A stretch of DNA of 11,557 bases from an uncultured Eubacteriales bacterium (lineage in GTDB: Bacteria > Bacillota > Clostridia > Oscillospirales > CAG-272): NCBI GenBank assembly GCA_958414825.1, contig CATYXQ010000055.1:1-11557 (forward strand), given 5' to 3'. The notes under the pieces were generated by a model, which was not told the DNA's origin, made no database searches, and saw only the letters and a list, made by a program, of their open reading frames with translations. Positions 1 through 6,246 of the stretch are shown piece after piece. How positions within the stretch are numbered: position 1 is the stretch's first letter; every line of letters starts with the position of its first letter. The position numbers and the translations under genes are program-made.

Positions 1-2
1 CT

Positions 3-398
3 TTATCGGCAAAATTGATTGAATGATACCAATATCTTTAACTATGTGATACCGGGACATCGACGCCTGAACTGGAAAAACTGATTGCGCTCAGCGGATG
101 TTTTCATATTACAGTTGACGAGTTGATAACAGGCACGGCATCGTCTGTCGAAGCGGAAGACGCTCCGGCAGACGATACGACCGCACAGCATCGCGCAGAG
201 AGCAAACTGGGCATAGGGCTTTGCTTATTCGGAGCAATTTGTCTGTTGCTAACAGGTCTTATCATGATTTTGCATCCGGCTGCAATGCAGAAAATCAACG
301 CGTCGTCAGCGGTTACGCTAAATGGTTTCGGGATACTGCTTTTGTTTTGTGTTTTGGCAATGGTTGTCGGTATGATTCTGATTTTGAGAAAAAAATAA
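3..398 (+). pseudogene. XRE-family regulator with C-terminal membrane domain, 5'-partial and apparently broken
   Basis: The frame ending at the TAA at 396-398 reads back to the window edge as the end of an XRE (HTH_3) repressor. The segment 51-122 translates as TGTSTPELEKLIALSG... followed by FHITVDELITG, the classic stretch just after the recognition helix. Further upstream the same frame still aligns residue for residue with the usual KLxVSRQxISKWExG motif, but reads K-L-I-E-stop-Y-Q-Y-L-stop-L-C-D-T-G, with stops at 24-26 (TGA) and 39-41 (TAA). No frameshift is needed, only substitutions. After an acidic linker there are two hydrophobic segments (about 213-275 and 321-389) and a lysine-rich end, so this is a membrane-anchored regulator type common in Clostridia. 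It may be a decayed gene, or the first 50 bases may be poor sequence at a contig end. A start at TTG 123 is possible on paper but would give a protein with no HTH. The family call is firm; the broken state is less so. Confidence 0.6.
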
Positions 399-415
399 TG
401 GGGGAGGTAATTTGT

Positions 416-649
416 ATGAAAAAGTATAAAGCATTCAGTATGATTTTTGCTGTTCTTGCAGTTTTGCTGTCTGACATTATGTGTGCAGTCGTTGCTTTCA
501 AGTATTGTGATTTGAGTTGGGGCGGCCGGTACTTCGGGTACAGCGCTCCCGCCAGTACAGCCTTTTGCCTCGCAATTCCGTATATTGCTGGGATTGCGGT
601 GTGTATTTCTTTGACCTGTTTTTTTCATAAAAGGCAGAGCAGGACTTGA
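416..649 (+). CDS. Small two-helix membrane protein of unknown function
   Basis: This 77-residue protein starts at ATG 416, 8 bases after a strong GGGGGAGG at 400-407; the longer frame from 221 would run through the preceding gene and is not the real start. Two hydrophobic segments are visible, residues about 7-29 (AFSMIFAVLAVLL...) and about 48-70 (FCLAIPYIAGIAVCISL...), and the tail FHKRQSRT is positively charged, so both ends probably lie in the cytoplasm. It follows the XRE-type gene by 17 bases and is presumably cotranscribed. Small membrane proteins often sit beside membrane-anchored XRE regulators in Clostridia, but I do not recognise a named family and assign no function. If the upstream gene is truly dead, this one may also be on the way out, though its own frame and ribosome binding site are intact. 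Confidence 0.7.
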   Translation: MKKYKAFSMIFAVLAVLLSDIMCAVVAFKYCDLSWGGRYFGYSAPASTAFCLAIPYIAGIAVCISLTCFFHKRQSRT

Positions 650-670
650 GATACTGAATCATGCATTTAT

Positions 671-703
671 AAAAGCTCCGCCTCAATTTGAGGCGGAGCT
701 TTT
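671..703. terminator. Perfect bidirectional intrinsic terminator
   Basis: A 16-bp perfect inverted repeat (AAAAGCTCCGCCTCAA at 671-686 and its complement at 688-703) carries A-runs on one side and T-runs on the other, so it works as a terminator on both strands. It ends the small membrane protein unit on the plus strand and probably the nrdD-nrdG-dut operon on the minus strand, whose last stop lies 130 bases away. Nothing else in 704-832 looks like a gene. Confidence 0.85.
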
Positions 704-832
704 ATGTTTTCTGATCCTGATGAAATCTTTTTACGATGGATTTGACTTATAGGGCGGAAAACGAAAGAGAAGCATAAAAAGTTTTTCCGAAGCGAATGCG
801 CGTTTTGTATCTGGAATGTTCTTATATGACGT

Positions 833-1336
833 TTAATTTCCGCCGGTCGAGCCGAAGCCGCCGGTGCGCACGCCATCGCATTCGTCGTCGAGCGTAATGC
901 CGTATTCGACGAAGATGCCCTGGGCAAAACCGTCGCCCGCCGAGATGGTCAGGCTTTTTTCTTCATTTGAATCATTGGTCAGCTTGATAAAAATGTGTCC
1001 TTCGTTGTCCGCGCCGTAATAGTCGCTGTCAATGATACCGACTGTGTTGTTCAGCTGCAGACGGTATTTGAAGCCGAGTCCGCTGCGCGGATAGAGCTTG
1101 AGTACCCAGCCGTTTTCAATCCATACCCGCACGCCGGTCGGAATTTTGATTGTCTGTCCGGGAGACAGCGTAAACGAAACCGGCGCAAAGAAATCATAGC
1201 CCGCGCTGCCTGCAGTCGCGCGGCGGGGCAGACGGATCGTTTCATAGACAGCCTCGCCGTCCGTGCCGAACGTTTCCCTCCAGGCGCTGCAAAACTGTGT
1301 TTTTGAAACCTTTTCAAATCTGGCGATGCGTTTCAT
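833..1336 (-). CDS. dut: dUTP diphosphatase (trimeric dUTPase)
   Basis: Hydrolyses dUTP to dUMP and pyrophosphate, keeping uracil out of DNA and supplying dUMP for thymidylate synthesis; cytoplasmic. All five dUTPase motifs are present in order: motif 1 AGSAGYDFFA (42-51), motif 2 PRSGLG (83-88), motif 3 GIIDSDYYG (100-108) with the catalytic-site Asp at 103, motif 4 around GDGFAQGIF (134-142), and the C-terminal motif 5 RTGGFGSTG (157-165) that closes over the site. At 167 residues it is slightly longer than usual; the extra part is the first 30 residues, which resemble no known domain. The ATG overlaps the nrdG stop as ATGA (1333-1336) and is preceded by GGGAGGG, so translation is probably coupled to nrdG. 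It is the last gene of the nrdD-nrdG-dut operon and should share the NrdR-controlled promoter at 4003-4032. Confidence 0.95.
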   Translation of the reverse strand: MKRIARFEKVSKTQFCSAWRETFGTDGEAVYETIRLPRRATAGSAGYDFFAPVSFTLSPGQTIKIPTGVRVWIENGWVLKLYPRSGLGFKYRLQLNNTVGIIDSDYYGADNEGHIFIKLTNDSNEEKSLTISAGDGFAQGIFVEYGITLDDECDGVRTGGFGSTGGN

Positions 1337-1845
1337 ATGCGGTCCCTCCCGTAATCCGGTTCAAATATCGTAATTTTGTCGGCGTCAAGCGTTTTTTTCA
1401 TGTCGATGACGCGCTGATTGGCACTGCCTTTCCAGTGCAGTTTTATATCCCGTTTGTCCGCCTCGTAGCGCCCGTCCACCAGCACGTCTATCAGATTTAG
1501 CCATTTAAGCTCTCGGATCTCCTCAAACGTGTATCCGGTGTACAGCCAGATGGTTTTCTGCGGCAGCCGGTCTCGGATCTCTTTGGCCAGCTTTTCAATT
1601 TCATCACGGTTTTTCGGATGGAGCGGGTCGCCGCCGCTGAACGTGACGCCGCTGATATAGGGCTTGCTCAGCTTTTCAAACAGTTCGGCCTTTGCCGCCT
1701 CGTCAAATTCCAGTCCGCCGTCTATGTCCCAGGTAATCGGGTTGTGGCATCCCGGACAGTGATGGGCGCAGCCCGCTACCCAGAGCACCGTGCGCAGTCC
1801 GTCGCCGTTGCGCATATCGTCGGTCGTTATATTGTGGTATCGCAT
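1333..1845 (-). CDS. nrdG: Anaerobic ribonucleoside-triphosphate reductase activating protein (radical SAM)
   Basis: NrdG uses a [4Fe-4S] cluster and S-adenosylmethionine to make the glycyl radical on NrdD. The 170-residue protein has the radical SAM cluster motif C26-x3-C30-x2-C33 (CAHHCPGC) and the SAM-binding SGGDP at 70-74, and its length matches the family. The N-terminal RYHNITTDDMRNGDGLR segment is typical of NrdG. It starts 6 bases after the nrdD stop; its ribosome binding site GTGAGGA overlaps that stop codon, and its own stop overlaps the dut start. The three genes therefore form one tightly coupled transcript. The protein acts on the NrdD encoded immediately upstream and needs reduced flavodoxin or ferredoxin, which is not encoded here. 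Confidence 0.96.
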   Translation of the reverse strand: MRYHNITTDDMRNGDGLRTVLWVAGCAHHCPGCHNPITWDIDGGLEFDEAAKAELFEKLSKPYISGVTFSGGDPLHPKNRDEIEKLAKEIRDRLPQKTIWLYTGYTFEEIRELKWLNLIDVLVDGRYEADKRDIKLHWKGSANQRVIDMKKTLDADKITIFEPDYGRDRI

Positions 1846-1851
1846 GGTTCC

Positions 1852-3972
1852 TCACATACTCTTTCGGTCTCGGATTTCCGCCATTTTTGCCGCGTTTAGG
1901 CGCGTGTCGCCCTTGACGCGGGAATAGGACAGATAGCCGTTCATCCGGTCGATTTTGGTTAAATTCGCAGAGCCGCATTTCGGGCATACGTCCATTTCAA
2001 GCTCCTGATGGCCGCAGTCGTCGCAATAGGCGAGGGAGAGATTGACCCCCTCGTAAAATCCCATGTCCATCGCGCGGCGAACCAGCGTCTTGACCGCCTC
2101 GCGGTTGTAGTCGATGGGGTATTTCACGTATTGGATTTTGCCGCCGTTCATGAGATTCCAGAAACGCCCCTCAAGATTCTGCTTTTCAATCGGTGTGATC
2201 TCCTCAGAAACGTGGCAGTGGAAGCTGTTGGACACGTATTCGCGGTCGGATACGTTTTCGATAATCCCGTATTTTTTGCGGAACTGCTCAACCTGAAGTC
2301 CGCATAAACTTTCGGCGGGCGTTCCGTAGAGTGCATACAGATTTCCGTCTGCCTCCTTGAACTCGGCGACCTTTTGATTGATATGCTCCATGACCTCGAG
2401 CGCAAAGCGTCCGTCCTCTGCCAGCGACTTGTGGCTGTGAAGCTGTTCAAGCTCGTTGAGCGCCGTGATGCCGAAAGACGCAGTCGCGCTTTTCAGCAGA
2501 GGCTTGATCTTGTCGTGGATGCCGAGGCGTCCGCCGTAAAATCCGCCTTCGCAGTAGGCAAGCGGGTTGGTGGAGGCGCGCAGTTCGCCGAGATATTCGT
2601 AGGTGCGGATATGCAGCTTGCGGATCAGATTCAGATAATAGTCGAGCACCTCGTAAAAGTCGCGGCTTTCCTTTTGCGCGCGCGCATAAATCATCGGCAG
2701 ATGCAGGCTGACCGCGCCGATGTTGAACCGTCCGACAAATACCGGAGCGTCGAGGTCGTCGGCAGGCGTCATACCCCCGCGTTCATACCACGGGGACAAA
2801 AAGGCGCGGCAGCCCATCGGAGAGACTACTTTGCCGTACCGTTTGTACATGTCGGCGACATATCCCTCGCCGGTCAGAGACAGCCAGTCGGGGTACATGG
2901 ATTTCTGCGAGCAGTCGATGCCCGCTTCAAACACATCCTCAAGTTCGCCGCCCGGTCCGTGCAGGTCTTTGTCATACAAAAAGACGATTTTCGGAAACAG
3001 GACCGGCTTTTTGCACCACTTTTTGCCCTGACCGCCCCGCCGGACGTCCAGCATGATTTTGGAGGCCATTTTTGCGAACCGATCCCGGCCGAGACCGATG
3101 GTCACGGTGATGAACGGATAGTCTCCGCGACTGGAGGCGACCGTGTTGAATTTATATTCCCAGCCCTGAAAGCCCTGATGAAAGTCGTTTTCAAGGTCGG
3201 CTGTGGTTTCCCGCTCGCACACGTCCTCGGAGAGTCCGAGCGCGCGATATTTCTCCATGTACTTTTTATAGCTGCGCTCGGCGTAGGGCGCGAGGATTTT
3301 GTCCGCCTCGGGAACGGTAAAGCCGCCGTACTGCTGGCTTGCGGCCGACAAAACGATGTCGCCGATTACGTCGAACGCGACGTCCAGCGTTTTCGGTTCG
3401 TTGTACCAGAGGTTGCCCATTTCAAAGCCGTCTTTTAAAACCGCCGCCACGTCAAACAGGCAGCAGTTCATCGTGTCTCTCCGCGCCGACATGTCGTGTA
3501 CGTAGATGTAGCCGTCTCGGCAGGCCTGAAGCTCCTCCACAGTCAGGAAAAATTTCTTATACAGTTCTTTGTTGAGCTGATTGAAGATCAGAGAGCGCTT
3601 GGTAGAGACCAGCGCCGAGTCCGAATTGGAATTCTCCTTGTCGCCGATGTACATAATGGCCTGACTTTTGCGGTAGACCTCGTCCAGCATATGCACAAAA
3701 TCCTGCTTATAGTTGCGGTAGTCGCGGTAACTTTTAGCTACGGCGGGATTGACGAAATCCAGCGCGCCCTCGACGATGTTGTGCATCTCGGAAATATGCA
3801 CCTCGTCCCGGCCGAGTTCCAGTACGCGGCTGTCTACAAACGCGCAGATTTTTTGCAGATCCTCAGGTGTAAAGCGGATCAGCACGCGGTCGGCCGATTT
3901 GGTTACGGCAGCCACGACTTTCTGTACATTGTAGTCCTCTTTTGTTCCGTCTTTTTTGATTACTTTGATCAT
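1852..3972 (-). CDS. nrdD: Anaerobic (class III) ribonucleoside-triphosphate reductase
   Basis: Oxygen-sensitive glycyl-radical enzyme that reduces ribonucleoside triphosphates to dNTPs for DNA synthesis without oxygen. The 706-residue protein has an N-terminal ATP-cone (about 1-92, starting MIKVIKKDGTKEDYNV) for allosteric control of overall activity. Active-site cysteine candidates are C170/C171 in DTMNCCLFDV and C388 in the finger loop PMGCRAFLSP. The C-terminal zinc site is C650-x2-C653 and C663-x2-C666, and the glycyl radical is predicted at G679 in DRMNGYLSYS. I chose the ATG at 3972 because GGAG at 3982-3985 lies 9 bases upstream, the ATP-cone begins there, and length then matches the family (E. 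coli 712). An open frame continues upstream to 4176 but would swallow the promoter and NrdR box. First gene of the operon with nrdG and dut. Confidence 0.97.
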   Translation of the reverse strand: MIKVIKKDGTKEDYNVQKVVAAVTKSADRVLIRFTPEDLQKICAFVDSRVLELGRDEVHISEMHNIVEGALDFVNPAVAKSYRDYRNYKQDFVHMLDEVYRKSQAIMYIGDKENSNSDSALVSTKRSLIFNQLNKELYKKFFLTVEELQACRDGYIYVHDMSARRDTMNCCLFDVAAVLKDGFEMGNLWYNEPKTLDVAFDVIGDIVLSAASQQYGGFTVPEADKILAPYAERSYKKYMEKYRALGLSEDVCERETTADLENDFHQGFQGWEYKFNTVASSRGDYPFITVTIGLGRDRFAKMASKIMLDVRRGGQGKKWCKKPVLFPKIVFLYDKDLHGPGGELEDVFEAGIDCSQKSMYPDWLSLTGEGYVADMYKRYGKVVSPMGCRAFLSPWYERGGMTPADDLDAPVFVGRFNIGAVSLHLPMIYARAQKESRDFYEVLDYYLNLIRKLHIRTYEYLGELRASTNPLAYCEGGFYGGRLGIHDKIKPLLKSATASFGITALNELEQLHSHKSLAEDGRFALEVMEHINQKVAEFKEADGNLYALYGTPAESLCGLQVEQFRKKYGIIENVSDREYVSNSFHCHVSEEITPIEKQNLEGRFWNLMNGGKIQYVKYPIDYNREAVKTLVRRAMDMGFYEGVNLSLAYCDDCGHQELEMDVCPKCGSANLTKIDRMNGYLSYSRVKGDTRLNAAKMAEIRDRKSM

Positions 3973-3981
3973 TGTTTCTTT

Positions 3982-3985
3982 CTCC
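3982..3985 (-). promoter_or_regulatory. Ribosome binding site that fixes the nrdD start
   Basis: GGAG (in GGAGAAAG on the minus strand) sits 9 bases before the ATG at 3972. No comparable site precedes the far-upstream in-frame ATG at 4176, which would add 68 residues unlike any ATP-cone leader. Confidence 0.7.
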
Positions 3986-4002
3986 GTCAGACATTTGATT
4001 TG

Positions 4003-4032
4003 ATTATACACTGACACAATATATAGTGTCAA
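4003..4032 (-). promoter_or_regulatory. Sigma-A promoter of the nrdD-nrdG-dut operon
   Basis: On the minus strand a perfect -35 TTGACA (4027-4032) is followed after 18 bases by a perfect -10 TATAAT (4003-4008). The start of transcription should fall near 3996, leaving a leader of about 25 bases with the GGAG site. A perfect NrdR box fills most of the spacer, so the promoter is strong but repressible. Confidence 0.85.
4014..4029. promoter_or_regulatory. NrdR box 1 (promoter-overlapping)
   Basis: ACACAATATATAGTGT matches the NrdR operator consensus acaCwAtATaTwGtgt at every position. It lies between the -35 and -10 elements and overlaps the last bases of the -35, the expected position for repression. 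NrdR is the ATP-cone-containing repressor of ribonucleotide reductase genes and binds when dATP is plentiful. The nrdR gene itself is not in this window. Confidence 0.9.
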
Positions 4033-4045
4033 TGTGCATTTTGAA

Positions 4046-4061
4046 CAGCAATATTTAGCGT
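4046..4061. promoter_or_regulatory. NrdR box 2 (weaker upstream half of the pair)
   Basis: This site keeps the core CAATATTTAG and the final GT of the NrdR consensus (10 of 16 positions; the outer left arm is degenerate). Its centre is 32 bases from that of box 1, about three helical turns, the spacing usual for tandem NrdR boxes. The spacing is the main reason to accept it. Confidence 0.65.
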
Positions 4062-4215
4062 AGCACAAAAAGTCGGGCAAATTCGGCAAATTGACGGACG
4101 CGCTTTCTCTGGCCGGACATGACGCAAAACGGTTTTGGTTGTTTTGATAGCGGCGGAAAACCGGCAATTTTGACAAATTTCCGCAGACGCCGCTTTATGA
4201 ATGCCGCACGGCAGC

Positions 4216-4250
4216 AAAAAAACGCCGGTCGGGATTTTCCCGAACCGGCG
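4216..4250 (-). terminator. Intrinsic terminator of the MATE gene
   Basis: On the minus strand, CGCCGGTTCGGG and its near-complement (one bulged base) form a GC-rich stem around a four-base A-rich loop (4235-4238), followed by seven T. It begins 15 bases after the MATE stop. The stretch 4062-4213 between it and the second NrdR box shows no gene. Confidence 0.88.
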
Positions 4251-4265
4251 AAAGCGACGCCGCGG

Positions 4266-5669
4266 CTATCCGAGCGGAATATGCCGGATGGTTTTGTTAT
4301 ACAGGCGGATATAGAGAAGGGCGCTGACGGCGGCCGAAGCGATTTCCGCTATCGGGAACGACCACCAGATGAGATTAAGATTGCCGGAAAGCGAGAGCAG
4401 ATAGGCTGCGGGAATCAACACAAGCAGCTGCCGCACGATCGAGACCAGCATAGAGTAAAAACCGTGTCCGAGCGCCTGAAATACCGAACTGATTACGATC
4501 CCGAAGCCCGCGAGCGCAAAACTGATGCTGATAATTTGAAGCGCCGTGCAGCCGAGCGCAATCACCGCGTCATCGTCGATGAACAGCCGGAGCAGTACGT
4601 CCGGAATCAACTGCATCAGCAGCGTGCCGACGGCCATAAAGCCGAATGCGTACAACATGGCAAATTTGGTGGTTTGGAGCATACGCCGGCGCCGTTTTGC
4701 ACCGAAATTGTAGGCGATAATCGGAATCACACCGTTGTTCATGCCGAAAAGGGGCATAAATACAAAGCTTTGAAGCTTGAAATACACGCCGAAGATGGAC
4801 GCGCTGTAACTTGAGACGCCCATGAGGATGATGTTCATGAGATAATACATCACCGAGCCGATCGAAACCATAATGATCGAGGGAACACCGATAGCGTATA
4901 TCCCGCCGATAATCTTCCAGTCGGGCTTGAAGTTTCGCAGACTGAGCCGAATATCGGCATTGTATTTGGTGTTGAGCAGAACGGCAAGGACACAGCCGAC
5001 CGCCTGCCCGATAACGGTTGCCAAAGCGGCGCCTGTCGCGCCGAGCCCGAATCCGCGGACGCCGAAAAACGGAAGCTCGTCTAAGATGAACAAAGGGTCG
5101 AGAACAATGTTCATCAGCGCGCCGACGCCCTGCGCATACATTGTATAAATGGTACGTCCGGTGGACTGCATCAGCCGTTCAAACATGATTTGAACAAATA
5201 TGAATACCGATCCGATGGAACAGATTTTCAAATAAGCGATTCCGCTTTCCTTGACTGCGGCGATATTCAATCCGCTTTCCAGTTCCGCAGTGCTGAGAAT
5301 GCCGTTGAAATAGGCTTCCGTGCCGAACAAGCCGAAGAGAAGAATCACAAAATAGCCTAAAAAAGCCAGCAAAACGCCGTTGTGCGCGATTTTATTGACT
5401 CGATCGGGATTTTTTTCGCCGAGCGCTTTGGAGAGCAGCGCGTTTACGCCGACCGCCGTTCCGGTGGCGATGCCGATAATCAGATTCTGTGCGGAAAAGG
5501 CCTGACTGACCGCTGTCAGCGCTTCCAGTCCGGTCATGGCGACAAAGTAGCTGTCCACTACGTTGTAAAGCGCCTGCACAAGCATGGATAGAATCATCGG
5601 AAGGGACATGGAAAGGAGCAGTCTGCCGGGCGGCATTGTTCCCATTTTGTTTTCTTTTTGCAAATCCAT
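4266..5669 (-). CDS. MATE-family multidrug/metabolite efflux transporter
   Basis: A 467-residue integral membrane antiporter, expected to export organic cations or other small compounds in exchange for Na+ or H+. Twelve hydrophobic segments can be traced in two six-helix halves, the family's usual form and length. The start MGTMPPGRLLLSMSLP followed by ALYNVVDSYFVA and ASTGTAVGVN-like sequence (IATGTAVGVNALLSKALG) is typical of clostridial MATE proteins of the MepA/NorM group. The loop GAKRRRRML after PIIAYNFGA is the usual positively charged mid-protein connector. I chose ATG 5669 (MDLQKENKMGTM); M9 is possible but has no ribosome binding site, while GGAG lies 11 bases before M1. Single-gene unit with its own promoter and terminator. 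The substrate cannot be told from sequence. Confidence 0.93.
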   Translation of the reverse strand: MDLQKENKMGTMPPGRLLLSMSLPMILSMLVQALYNVVDSYFVAMTGLEALTAVSQAFSAQNLIIGIATGTAVGVNALLSKALGEKNPDRVNKIAHNGVLLAFLGYFVILLFGLFGTEAYFNGILSTAELESGLNIAAVKESGIAYLKICSIGSVFIFVQIMFERLMQSTGRTIYTMYAQGVGALMNIVLDPLFILDELPFFGVRGFGLGATGAALATVIGQAVGCVLAVLLNTKYNADIRLSLRNFKPDWKIIGGIYAIGVPSIIMVSIGSVMYYLMNIILMGVSSYSASIFGVYFKLQSFVFMPLFGMNNGVIPIIAYNFGAKRRRRMLQTTKFAMLYAFGFMAVGTLLMQLIPDVLLRLFIDDDAVIALGCTALQIISISFALAGFGIVISSVFQALGHGFYSMLVSIVRQLLVLIPAAYLLSLSGNLNLIWWSFPIAEIASAAVSALLYIRLYNKTIRHIPLG

Positions 5670-5704
5670 TGTTTTTTGAATCTCCGCTAAAATATATTCG
5701 ACCT

Positions 5705-5733
5705 ATTCTATCATAGGAAAAATTTTCTGTCAA
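5705..5733 (-). promoter_or_regulatory. Sigma-A promoter of the MATE gene
   Basis: Minus-strand -35 TTGACA (5728-5733), 17-base spacer, -10 TAGAAT (5705-5710), giving a leader of about 30 bases before the ATG at 5669. Confidence 0.8.
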
Positions 5734-5747
5734 TCGGGAGAAACGAC

Positions 5748-5871
5748 AAAAAAAACGTGTGGAAGCTGCCTTTTTCAAAACTTCCCGCGTTGCTTGCGTA
5801 TCTCTGTCCGAATCAACGGTTCCCGGCAGCGCCAGTCCTGCTTTCTTTGGACTGCGCATAGACGTTTTTTT
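5748..5871. other. Unassigned structured intergenic element (candidate small RNA or repeat)
   Basis: The element is bounded by complementary ends, AAAAAAACGT at 5749-5758 and ACGTTTTTTT at 5862-5871, which can pair as a 10-bp closing helix. Inside are further pairings: GGAAG/CTTCC (5761-5765 with 5779-5783), GCTGCC/GGCAGC (5765-5770 with 5825-5830, an alternative to the first), and GCGC-(C)-AGTCC with GGACTGCGC around 5829-5857. A T-run ends it on either strand. It is neither a tRNA nor a tmRNA by inspection and lacks the conserved GGAAGGAAGCAG loop of SRP RNA. It sits between the MATE promoter and the tRNA promoter; strand and function are open. Together with the two flanking promoters this accounts for the gene-free stretch 5670-5976. 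Confidence 0.35.
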
Positions 5872-5928
5872 GGGTATGCAAAAAAAATTTAGAAAATCTC
5901 AAAAAAAGTAGTGCAATTTCCAAAGAGT

Positions 5929-5939
5929 TGTGCTATAAT
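5929..5939 (+). promoter_or_regulatory. Extended -10 promoter of the tRNA pair
   Basis: A perfect TATAAT at 5934-5939 is preceded directly by TGC, making an extended -10. The -35 region (GTGCAA at 5911-5916) is weak, as is usual with an extended -10. Transcription should start near 5946, about 30 bases before tRNA-Arg. Confidence 0.7.
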
Positions 5940-5976
5940 AAAAAAGCTGTGTACAGTGTATCGCAGATTTTAATTT

Positions 5977-6054
5977 CCGCCCTTAGCTCAGTCCGGATAG
6001 AGTACCGGATTCCGATTCCGTTGGTCGTGGGTTCGAATCCCCCAGGGCGGGCCA
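5977..6054 (+). tRNA. tRNA-Arg (anticodon CCG, reads CGG)
   Basis: Acceptor CCGCCCT pairs fully with AGGGCGG, discriminator G, encoded CCA. D arm GCTC/GAGT, anticodon loop TTCCGAT (anticodon CCG), five-base variable loop, T loop TTCGAAT. The cloverleaf is complete but has unpaired positions: C27 opposite U43 at the base of the anticodon stem, and U50 opposite C64 in the T stem. The first base is C rather than the usual G. It is probably functional, but a decayed copy cannot be excluded from sequence alone. Confidence 0.88.
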
Positions 6055-6056
6055 GA

Positions 6057-6076
6057 CCGCCGGAATGTTCCGGCGG
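6057..6076 (+). other. Hairpin in the tRNA spacer
   Basis: CCGCCGGAA and its exact complement TTCCGGCGG flank a two-base TG. It lies 2 bases after the CCA of tRNA-Arg and 6 bases before tRNA-Val, with no T-run, so it is more likely a processing or spacer structure than a terminator. Confidence 0.5.
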
Positions 6077-6082
6077 CGTTAT

Positions 6083-6159
6083 GGAGGCATAGCTCAGCTG
6101 GTCAGAGCGTTCGGTTCACATCCGAGAGGTCGTGGGTTCGAGCCCCTCTGTCTCCACCA
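6083..6159 (+). tRNA. tRNA-Val (anticodon CAC, reads GUG)
   Basis: Acceptor GGAGGCA pairs with TGTCTCC (one G-U), discriminator A, encoded CCA. D arm GCTC/GAGC, anticodon stem TTCGG/CCGAG around loop TTCACAT (anticodon CAC), variable loop AGGTC, T loop TTCGAGC. The only flaw is U50 opposite U64 in the T stem. It follows tRNA-Arg by 28 bases and is presumably cut from the same transcript. Confidence 0.93.
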
Positions 6160-6169
6160 ATATTTATTA

Positions 6170-6204
6170 AAAGCCGCCGAAATCGAAAAGATTTCAGCGG
6201 CTTT
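6170..6204 (+). terminator. Hairpin after the tRNA genes, probable terminator
   Basis: A 15-bp stem with one mismatch (6170-6184 with 6190-6204) around loop GAAAA. Its 3' arm ends in CTTT, so the T-run is short and some read-through into the lipoprotein gene at 6247 is plausible; I see no clear separate promoter for that gene in 6205-6230. Confidence 0.6.
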
Positions 6205-6246
6205 ATGCTGTAAATATATGTTTTGAATTGAAAGGAGTAATCAATT

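Noticed and set aside
2374..3438. A 354-residue open frame on the plus strand
   Set aside because: It is antisense to nrdD, has no recognisable domain and no ribosome binding site; such frames arise opposite GC-biased codons.
3973..4176. Upstream extension of the nrdD frame to an ATG at 4176
   Set aside because: It would place the perfect promoter and NrdR box inside the coding region and add 68 residues unlike any NrdD; the ATG at 3972 has a good ribosome binding site.
5392..5859. A 155-residue minus-strand open frame reaching upstream of the MATE gene
   Set aside because: It overlaps the start of the MATE gene in another frame, crosses the MATE promoter and the structured element, and has no known domain.
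5748..5871. The structured element as SRP RNA (4.5S/scRNA)
   Set aside because: The minus strand has AAAGAAAGCAGG, loosely like the SRP loop, but not the conserved GGAAGGAAGCAG with its flanking helix.
5977..6159. The tRNA pair as an integration site of a mobile element
   Set aside because: No integrase, no repeated tRNA 3' end and no phage or plasmid gene lies nearby in the window.
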